Notes under the pieces: generated by a model | The model's input: the letters and a program-made list of their open reading frames with translations, nothing else | What the model was told of the DNA's origin: nothing | Databases searched by the model: none | Made by a program: the position numbers and the translations under genes | DNA from: Ophiothrix spiculata | Lineage: Eukaryota; Echinodermata; Ophiuroidea; Amphilepidida; Ophiotrichidae | DNA length: 39,349 nt | NCBI GenBank assembly: GCA_000969725.1 | Contig: JXSR01S041725.1 | Strand: one strand, 5' to 3' | In this document: positions 30,837 through 39,349 of the stretch, in pieces | Layout: every line of letters begins with the position of its first letter | How positions within the stretch are numbered: position 1 is the first letter of the stretch

Positions 30837-33629
30837 CATATGTGTATATTAAAAAGTAAAAAACTCAGTTAATTCTGTCTTCTGTTTGATATATCTGGCC
30901 TACAAGGTGAAAATGCAGTATGTGTGATTATAAAACAAAGCAGATACATCCTATTAGTATGCAATTTTAATTTCAATCCACTCCCATGCCAAAAAATTGT
31001 ATTTACATATTTTGGATAGTACACACTGCCTTATGTTATGAAAAAGAATTGATCGTCTGCTCATTTGGGCAGGATATCTCAAAAGAAAAAAGAAGTATCT
31101 TGTAATTGATCTGTAAGTCACACACTACGTTTTTACTTTGTAAGGTTGATATATTGTAACAATATTTTTTCCTTTCTGCAGTTGATATCATACTTTGAAG
31201 TAATCTTGAGAGATTTGCCGAATACTCCCTTGTGGTTGGAAAATAATAAGCTACTTTGTCCATGTCATAATAAATGGTAATCAAAGTAAATGGTAATCTT
31301 CAAGGCCGGATGAGATAGCATATGATGCTCTTGTTGATACTCAGGGAGAAACAATGATCCGGGAGATCCAACTTCATTTTGTATTTTATAAAGAACAATA
31401 CAAGTGGAATTGAGCTAAAATTCGTCTGATGTCAGATTCAACGTCAAAAGGTAATCTTTTAAGTCTCTTCAGGATTTATTTTCCTATGCAGTGACATTTT
31501 AATGCTGGAATGCATTATTAATAGATTTCGCTTTCAATATTTTCGCATATGGATATATATATATTATGATTTTTCTTTTGAAATTTTAGACCGCATACAT
31601 TTTTACATATTAACTACAAACTTAACATCAGCAATTACCGATTATTTGTACTGAACTGAATTGCAAACGAGTAATGATTGGTAATAATGACAATTTTAGT
31701 ACCACCGAAGAACTAAAACCAAATATACGAGTAAAACAACGGTGTCTTTATTGATCTTTCTCTAACCTAAGGCTTGATCTATAAACACATGTTCTTGCTA
31801 GATTGCTAGATTACGATAGATATTATGGATTTATTTGCTGTGAATCTAAAAATGAATTATAATTCATTCAGCTGGAAATAAGTCCAAAAACTGATTTGGC
31901 AGCACATCTTGTTAGTCTGAGTTTTTCCCATCGCAAATCAACATGCTCTATAATTTCAGAGGGCAAGCAACATTTTTGACTGATATCTTACTAACATACT
32001 TCTTGATTTTACTGTCAATACGCTGTGCTTTTATTATTTTTTTTGCCATCGCTCTTATGATTCAGATTTTGCAAACGTCGTCCTCCTATCTCGTATGTAA
32101 TTGGTCAACAATTATATCAATTTTACTTCAATTAAATGTCATCCCAGGAATACCATAACAGATGGAACAAATTATATTTTCATTTCAGTTTTATTTTCTA
32201 ATTAAATGGGTGAGCATTGGTGCGTTATGAAAAGCCAAACAACCAATCCATCAATCACAGTCTCATATTTTGCATTAATTGGACTCCACAAGTATTTATA
32301 GGAAAGTGTTACATACCAATGGACAGTCATTTCAGGTCAATGATATGAGAATCGGAGAAATCAGGTTTTCTTATATACAAGTCTTAAAGTTGAAGTTCAT
32401 TTTCACGCATGATGTAGCATAAAATATTCCGTAGGAAGAAACATTTTTGAACTAAGCCTCATTTTAAAGTATTACTTCAGCTTAAACCGTTTGCCATGGT
32501 GATGGTCCGATATTTTGCCATTTCAGTTTTCAAATCAAATACCAAATATCAAATACATTCAATCCTTAACAAAGGCAACAGCATAGTTTGTAACTGAAGG
32601 TATCGTGTAACGATACAAGTCGGTTGTTAGTACTTAAAATAATAGATTTTGGTATACGAGTTGTTTGCGATGGTATATGCCAACTTACAGAGACATGTTC
32701 AAAGCATATATTTATTTGAATACATCATCGTCAAGCGCAACTTCCGTACGTGAAGAAGGGGTGATCGAGACAATGATTCCTTTGACTCATGCTTTGACTA
32801 AGTAGTTTAAGCACTGGGATCGCAAAACCGTGGTATAGCTCAAAAATAAATTATCACTACATATTTTCACAATCCTCCAACAAAAATGACTTTAATAGAC
32901 GGATTTTTTCAGAATCATTAAAATACGAATCTGCTAAGTTAAGACTTAAAATTGGACTTGCATTGCATATATTAAACGTCCAACTTGCCATAATCATTTT
33001 AAAAAATGAAAATTAAATAGTTGAATTATCCACGTTTGAAAGCTGTATGGTTTTAAATTATGTAATTTAGTTTTCTTATTATAAAATCCTTTCAGTGAAA
33101 TTACATTTGCACCATTCAACTGAGAGTTAACCAAACAAATTCCGTTATATTTAGAAATAGCGATGAAGGACAAGGAATCGATTTGAATATATAGCGCCGT
33201 GTTGGAGCAATTATCCAGTAATTATTGAAGTTTCCCTTTTAGGGATATGAATATATCGACAAGTATTTCACTTGTAACTCTCAATAATGTCTCTCAAATA
33301 TGATTGTATTTTCAAATTTATTGTATCACTGCTGCGCTCGATTTATTGTAATTTAACAATGTCTTTTGTCTCGCATTTTTAATGTTCACTTTGAAAAGGT
33401 CTTTAATATAAAATATATATACATTTTACAATGAATGACGTTTACTATATAAACGTTATAATTACCTTTCTTAACAATAAAATCATTTAAAGAAATTTAA
33501 TTTCCAGAAATATCGTCAGTAGTATAATTATCTCCGGGTAGACTCTATACTTCTTTCTTTCTTCTATATAATCAAGGGTATATTTTTTTTATCTTAAAAT
33601 TGTATGTCATTTATGCTTTGACCTCACTA
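30837..33629. other. Unassigned AT-rich DNA
   Basis: Short frames at 31036-31284 (minus) and 31943-32158 (plus) have no motif. GTATCGT and ACGATAC form a small inverted repeat near 32600. No repeat family from elsewhere in the window was recognised here. Confidence 0.45.
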
Positions 33630-33878
33630 CACTGTTATACTGTTGGGCAATTTTTTAGCGTTGGTTAAACTATGAACAATCCAATTGTTGGGTAAATAAT
33701 ATTAACCAACTGTTGATGACATTTTACCCAATATTTGGGTAATTAGCTAAAACTTTTACCCAACAGTTAGGTAATTAGCCAACATTGTACGCAACGTTGG
33801 TAATTATTTACCCAGAAGTTGGGTTGTTCATAGTTGAACCAACGTTGGGTAAATTATTTGCCCAACGTTCTAACAGTG
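33630..33878. mobile_element. 249-bp foldback MITE, CACTGTTA termini
   Basis: CACTGTTA and TAACAGTG are perfect inverted termini flanked by TA (33628-33629 and 33879-33880). The interior is built from alternating TTACCCAAC and GTTGGGTAA words, so the whole element folds back on itself. Its termini differ by one base from those of the GGATCAAA elements at 27575 and 35281. They share a TA target and the same style of interior. Confidence 0.9.
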
Positions 33879-34060
33879 TAGTGCTTGTGGTGTATTTTTG
33901 ACGTTTTCCCGACATATTAGGAAGACATCATAAGAAATTTTAACTTGCATTGATACTAATCACGATATCTTCGTGGGACGATTGTTTACACTTTTTAACT
34001 ACAAAAATGTGTATCTGAATATTTTTTTTAGTTTTATTCAATGCGCATTACTGGTAAACA

Positions 34061-34222
34061 AACAGACAGGGAAGACTAAGGAAGAGATGGGAAGATGACA
34101 TCATTGTTGGCACCACCTTCCACAAGGCATATTTGTAAGCGCAAGATAGGAATAGATGGTCTGAATTTGTTCGAGGAGCCAACGTCCTATGGGACATGGT
34201 GCATAGATAGATAGATAGATAA
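34061..34222 (+). mobile_element. 3' end of an RTE-like LINE (pseudogene)
   Basis: A frame from 34064 reads RQGRLRKRWEDDI, then a TAA stop (34136-34138), then AQDRNRW further on, ending at TAG (34208). The GRxRxRWxDDI...AxDRxxW pattern is typical of the carboxyl terminus after the reverse transcriptase domain of RTE-type non-LTR retrotransposons. The coding remnant runs directly into a (GATA)n tail at 34206-34222, the kind of short-repeat 3' tail such elements leave. Heavy 5' truncation is normal for LINEs. The internal stop shows it is dead. Confidence 0.65.
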
Positions 34223-35280
34223 CTTGTATATTCTACTCAACTGCGGGCCCTGGACATAATTATTATTTGAAAAATTCTGCATAAACCAGTCGATGAAATT
34301 GAGTTATGAACACAGAATACATTATACTGAAGACATTATTGACTTATTTAGTTTGGAACGTAAAAATAGGTATGTATAAAAATTAATTGAGAGTAAAAAC
34401 CTGACAATAGCTTTAAAAAACAATGACATTTAAACACTATCTACTGAAGTTAGAGGTGAAATGCTAGTACTTTCCGATACTTTCATATGTAAAGGAAGCA
34501 ACCATTATGTTATCCTTTATTGCTTCACCGATATTGTGTTAATCAAATTGCTCCTTTTGTAATCCAATCTTTAAATTAGGGATCGTTAGTTTACTCAGAA
34601 TATGATTTTAATTGTCTTAAAAATTCTTAATGAGAAAGCATATCATCATATCATATAATTTGACGTTTTGAAATATTTTAATATAAACATTCTTCTAAAA
34701 AAACCAAGCAAACTTATATAATGTTTTTAATGCAACTTCATGACTTCATGTACCTCTCTTGTACATTGATAAACCCTACCACTATGTCTTTCCAAAATTG
34801 TCTGGGCTAGGGTAAACATTCATACCAATCTCGTCTCGATATCTGCCATCGGTTCTGCAACAGGATTTAATTAGATAGCAGATGCGTAAGCAATAGGTAA
34901 TATCGCTAAGTGATGATATATAAATAGAAGAAGAAGTCCACATAATTCTGGTACTTACCATGCATGAATTTTGATTTTGTTTTGTATTGAAGGATTTAAA
35001 AATTATTAAGGTGTTTGGTCCACGCGCCATCCACGCGTACCAGTACGCGCTAGTTTCCGAGTAGGTAAGTGCCGCAATACGCATGCGCATATACACTGAG
35101 TAGTGTTTTGAAGCTAAAAATTGCCATATTTTAATATTTTTCTTGAAATCCAAGTCGGTGACCCCCAATTTTTATTTTTTTATTTGAAAGAACATACTTG
35201 TGCGCAACTTTTGTAAAAAAATTAACAAAAATGCTCGGGCAGATTTTTTGAATCAACACTAAATAATTTCACTTTTGCCA
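34223..35280. other. Unassigned; longest open frame of the window
   Basis: A 128-codon minus-strand frame (35168-34782) is the longest outside the gap. It has no recognisable domain, and similar phrases (GTGACCCCCAATTT) recur near 35158 and 35611, suggesting repeat DNA. CGCGTAC and GTACGCG form a perfect 7-base palindrome near 35034. Confidence 0.4.
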
Positions 35281-35521
35281 CACTCTTATAACGAAAGGAT
35301 CAAATTTGATCCCATAAAGTATCAAATATGAGCTTATCCTTTTTGGGATCAAATTTGATCCTTTTTGGGATCAAATTTGATCCTTTTTGGATCAAAAAGG
35401 AGTGTATTTGATCCGAAAAGGATCAAATTTGATCCCAAAAAGGATCAAATTTGATCCCAAAAAGGATAAGCTCATATTTGATACTTTATGGGATCAATTT
35501 GATCCTTTCTTTTTAAGAGTG
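35281..35521. mobile_element. 241-bp almost perfectly palindromic MITE
   Basis: CACTCTTA and TAAGAGTG termini enclose two arms of roughly 115 bases that are nearly perfect complements. Each carries CATAAAGTATCAAATATGAG and repeated GGGATCAAATTTGATCC units, which are palindromes themselves. CA rather than TA occurs on both sides (35279-35280 and 35522-35523). High arm identity suggests a recent insertion or arm correction. It shares GTATCAAATATGAGCTTATC with the element at 27575-28204. Confidence 0.9.
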
Positions 35522-35668
35522 CACATTTCCCATAGACTCCTGTACTAATTTGTCCCCAAAACCTCCAAAAATGGTGTTTTTAAACAGACTCTCATGCAAA
35601 AACGAGTCCCGTGACCCCCAATTTATATTTTAAAAATCGGTTCTACATCGATAAAATATCATTCATGT

Positions 35669-35888
35669 CAGTAGATTGACTTACGTTTGACAGTTTCGTA
35701 TACTCGGTCAGTATACTATATCAGAAATGTGATGATCCAGCTTCTGACTCCCGACGACGACCTGTTGGTGGCGTCCTTTCAGGAGATGATGACGTCAAAA
35801 GAGGATCATAGATATTACTGAGAAAGTGGGCCCAATCATCTCTGTTCATGATGTTGGGTGCTCTCAAACGTCAAAAGTCAATCTACTG
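35669..35888. mobile_element. 220-bp inverted-repeat element with GC-rich core
   Basis: CAGTAGATTGACTTACGTTT at the left and the reverse complement of the right end (CAGTAGATTGACTTTTGACG, TTTGAG) pair as imperfect terminal repeats of about 25 bases. The core (about 35730-35850) is GC-rich for this window. It holds short open frames on both strands, including a 42-codon minus-strand frame from the ATG at about 35851. No family is recognised. Confidence 0.5.
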
Positions 35889-36481
35889 GTTTTGAAGAAT
35901 GAATCTTATTAACTTGATTTACCAACAAACCTGATGAACTTATTTAAGGTTAACAATTATTGTATTAAATTTGATTATTGAACAAATAACTTCATTTGAT
36001 CTTCACGAGAAAATAACGTCTGATATATATATAATGATTATGACGATTCTTCTGCAGGTACCACATCGGAAAATAAATTGTGTAGCGTCATCTGCTAGGT
36101 TGAGAATGCTATTGACAGGCAGAACGTGGCTCTTATTGCCTAAAATAAATTCCAGAATATGTTGGAAAATTGTGTTTTTCACCAACGTTTGAAGTTAATC
36201 CTGCTATTTGGACTATTATTAAATCATTCATGATAAAATGATTTTTTTTGCACCATTTTTGAAGAATTTGTATGGCTTTTATGGGCATGGGCGCACTCAT
36301 AATGCCGCGTGACTTTGATGCACCGTATCTCGAAAACTTTGCCTTGACCATATATTTCTGTCCATTTTGTAGAAGAGATATGTCCACAATCTTTCAATCG
36401 AGACCAAGCACAAGGTAACCAGTCGTTTTTAAGACGAGAAAATGACGTTTAATTACAGGTCACTTTGCACGTAAAGTCAAC

Positions 36482-36634
36482 ATGGTCAATGGGGACGTAT
36501 TTACCGGTGTGGATTCTGCAGGCTTCCCTAGTTTGCAAGATGCACATGTTGCGGGCGATCGAGAAACATGTGTCAACGTGAAACATCTTTTCGATTTGTA
36601 TATGTGCCGTTATGAAAAAGTGGGCTTTAAATAA
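36482..36634 (+). other. Small open frame of 50 codons, possible exon
   Basis: ATG at 36482 to TAA at 36632-36634 encodes MVNGDVFTGVDSAGFPSLQD and continues to a basic end (YEKVGFK). The frame stays open upstream to a TGA near 36443. An acceptor-like TTTAATTACAG ends at about 36457, so this could be a terminal exon beginning before the ATG. The amino-acid mix is far less hydrophobic and AT-driven than the other frames here, which is the only reason to list it. I recognise no protein family, and no partner exon was identified: the upstream frame at about 36275-36412 does not join in phase. Confidence 0.2.
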
Positions 36635-39349
36635 TATTTAATGACGTAAACTGAATTTTTGGAGATTACAATTGAGTGTGATAACAAAGCAACAAATTTA
36701 CCAAAACAATCGAAATACTGTATTTTTTTTTTCATTTGTTTGTTAGATTAATTATACGTGCAAGTAATTATGTTTCAAGCCTTTGCTCTTTACAAAGTCC
36801 TTAAAGTCAAGTATGATTTATGAGAAAATGCAAAAAAGAAGTTCCCGGTCAGCACCAGGCAGCAATGTTAAACCCAGGACTCCAACAAATTATGACCAGC
36901 AAATTGTCAAAAGGACAGAGAAAACAAACAGAGCTGAAAGTGCCGAGCGGAATCCCCTTCAGAGAAACATCATTCAAAATTAGTCAAAAAGGGAATAACA
37001 TCAACCATCCAAACAAACAAACAAACAGACAAACAAGGACAGGACATTATGTCTTGAAAATCTCGATTTTTTTTTGAAATTGCATCTATCAATGTGAAAT
37101 TTGAAATGAAAAGTGAGATAATTAATACACAAATGAAGGTTGAAGCTTCTGCATCACAAAATTTTACTAACCTCGTTTGGAGGCCTTTCGCACAGATAAT
37201 TAATGTAATTCTAATGAATAGCTCTATTCTCATCAATTCCAAACATTTGCTTAACTTTCGTTAAAATGCTTCCCTCCTTAGTTTGCCTTTGCATTTATGA
37301 TGCAACGTGGTTACTATCGATACTCATCAGTTTAATTTTGAAAATATGGCTATTTATAAGAGGAATAAAGTTTCTTAACGGCACATATACCAAATGTGAA
37401 ACTTTGACACATGTTTCTTGGTCGCACGTAACACACGCAGTCGTCATTAATATTTGTGGCATTGCATGGTTAATCAATCCCTTTGCATTCGTCATGATCA
37501 AGTGCACAGATAATTATGATTATCAGTTTGCAATACAATTTCATCTTATGAAATAATAATCAGATCTACTTGACTTTTACCCAAATGATTTTCTTTTGTC
37601 AAATGGTAGTCTAATGTAATAAATAATAATTTTAATGCAATTAGGTTTAACCAAAGCTTGTGCCTACGACAATTAATGCAACTTGTTTCAAATGAATAGC
37701 TAGCAAGTCATTATTTCTGAAAAGAAGGACAAAAACGGACTGAACAAAAAGATCTGGACTTACAACAAACTAGCACTACAGCGGAAGATTTCATATATTT
37801 AAGTTTAATACGAAGAAACTCCACATAATACCCTTCAAGATAACCATAAATTGTGTGTAGAAACTCCGTCAGGCTGATACGATTTTTGTCATTTGTAATG
37901 GTTTGTATTTCTACTTAGATTCTTGTGTGAAGTAACACGTTCCGTTTTTATTTTAATGTCTTAGTCCTATAATAGATCACACTGCGATATGTTGTTTTCA
38001 ATAAAATAATGCTAATTATAAGATATCCAAAGTGTATTGACATTTTCATACATGTGCAACACATTGAAATTAAAAACGAAAAAAAAAATACGTGTAATAT
38101 TTCCAAGTTTACCAAAGCAACGACATTGGCACACCTGTATTATGATTTACCGTATATTAAAGAAGACCGCCAGATGCTTTGAAGAGTATTACAAAAAATG
38201 CTTCAAGGTAATTTCAAAAAACACATGTGAGTTGGAAGCTTTGTGTGTCGTTAATTTCGTTAAAACATATAATTGTATAAATTGCAATATACAAGCTTTT
38301 TAATGAGTTAAATTATAAATATATATCGCTTTATGTGCTCATATGGGCAATTGAGTTATAAGTGGAGAATTCTTACAGGAGTGTAGTAAATCTTGGCAAC
38401 AAATTTAAATTAAGTCTAATCTTATGTGAATTTTATACCTTGAAAGCGCAATTCGGAGTATCTTTCTCTTTATGAAGTGTTATGAATTCGTGAGGATATC
38501 TCTACAATTGGGCTTCACAACAAGTCCATTACCTTCCCAGCGCTAAAAAAACAAATAACCATTTCACAGTTGGATAAATCCAAGGACACGTTTTAAAATA
38601 ATGTTACCTGACAGAGAATCACAGTGGTTTCATTGCATTGACCGTATACACCTGAACACAGCGCCACAGCGGAACTGGTTCGCTTCATTGATTGGTCAAT
38701 ATCCAGTCGCAATGTAAGTGATTAAACTGGACCCCCTAGCTGACGAGAGATAAGCTTATTACTGTTGTTTTCTATGGCAATGTTTCGTCATTTTACACTA
38801 CGCGCGGGTGCGTGTACTGCGTCGAGGTAATAATGATAGAGATTAATCTAAAGACATAGGAATTTAGGAGAAATATAGGGCTAGTTAGAGAACTAACTTT
38901 CAATCAAATTATTGCTTCCGTTTTATGTAAGTGGAAGATCAAACAGTTTGGTTCGTTTTTTCTCCTATTATTGTATCAAAAGATTTTTAGTCAACTAGTT
39001 GTCTAACTGCCTTGGTAATAAGCTATGGAAGATATTTTGGTATTGATACCAAAAATTTAGGCAATGTTATTATCACTCAATTTTGTGCACCCGCAACTGG
39101 GCACTTCAGGCAAAAACTTGGATTAGGACTATGTGAGATTCGGATAGGACTAGTGACAAGCTTTCCAAAACCGTTTAAATTTTTAAAATCCGTAATTCCG
39201 TTCCAGAGTTATGTTCATTTTTGTGATTAAAAATGACCCAATTTTTGATGCAATTAGACACTTCAGGTAATTTCTAAATTATGAATCAAATTGCTTCAAA
39301 TGAATTTTAAATAAAAGCAGGTGATCTAAAGAATCCAAACCCGTTTGAA
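36635..39349. other. Unassigned AT-rich DNA to window end
   Basis: Frames at 36783-37077, 37266-37556, 38037-38303 and 39012-39230 show no domain; the first two overlap other frames at similar length. ATTTTGGTAT and ATACCAAAAT form a perfect 10-base-arm palindrome at 39034-39055. GC content rises around 38630-38830, with an inverted CCAAT box (GATTGGTCAAT), but no transcript is evident. Confidence 0.4.

Noticed and set aside
34782..35168. Longest open frame outside the gap (128 codons, minus)
   Set aside because: No domain, no splice context and a repeat-like nucleotide phrase at its start. A frame this long is not surprising in 39 kb on two strands.

Overview
The window looks like non-coding, repeat-rich DNA from an animal nuclear genome. 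It is strongly AT-rich. Outside the run of Ns the longest open frame is 128 codons, and there is no operon-like gene order. It carries tRNA-derived SINEs with B-box promoters, several non-autonomous DNA transposons with target-site duplications, an RTE-type LINE tail and a decayed THAP-like zinc-finger reading frame. Together these suggest a marine invertebrate. The SINE body containing CCTTGGGCAAG is common in such genomes. An echinoderm or other deuterostome is my best guess, but the sequence does not prove it. I find no intact protein-coding gene. The window could be intergenic or lie inside a very large intron.

Layout. Positions 1-4 kb hold dispersed repeats A, B and H. From about 4 to 14 kb there is a field of old duplications (families C, D and E, plus a 128-bp tandem repeat) and a degenerate minisatellite. 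Into this field have gone a 577-bp TA-flanked element, a 268-bp TA-flanked element inside the minisatellite, a palindromic element, a hAT-like element with an 8-bp duplication and, just beyond it, a piggyBac-like element with TTAA ends. From 15 to 20 kb there is a SINE, one side of a diverged segmental duplication, an inverted pair of H-related sequences and two GC-rich palindromes. A 370-base gap (20262-20631) follows. The bases just before the gap are exact copies of two separate upstream segments, which suggests a local misassembly.

After the gap come an inverted B repeat, a CRE-like site and the THAP-like relic. The second side of the segmental duplication lies at 21.8-24 kb and probably resumes near 28.7 kb. 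The interval between holds a composite inverted-repeat element (24.7-25.6 kb), two inverted A repeats and a 630-bp foldback element carrying a tRNA-like insertion. From 29 to 39.3 kb the sequence is mostly unassigned. It contains one minus-strand SINE, two more members of the same foldback group (termini CACTSTTA), the LINE tail, a 220-bp inverted-repeat element and a few small GC-richer open frames.

Nothing here forms a pathway. The main content is a layered record of transposition, with insertion boundaries often readable to the base. The most interesting structures are the CACTSTTA foldback group built from nested short palindromes, a hammerhead-ribozyme-like motif on the minus strand near 9.3 kb, and the patchwork at the gap edge.
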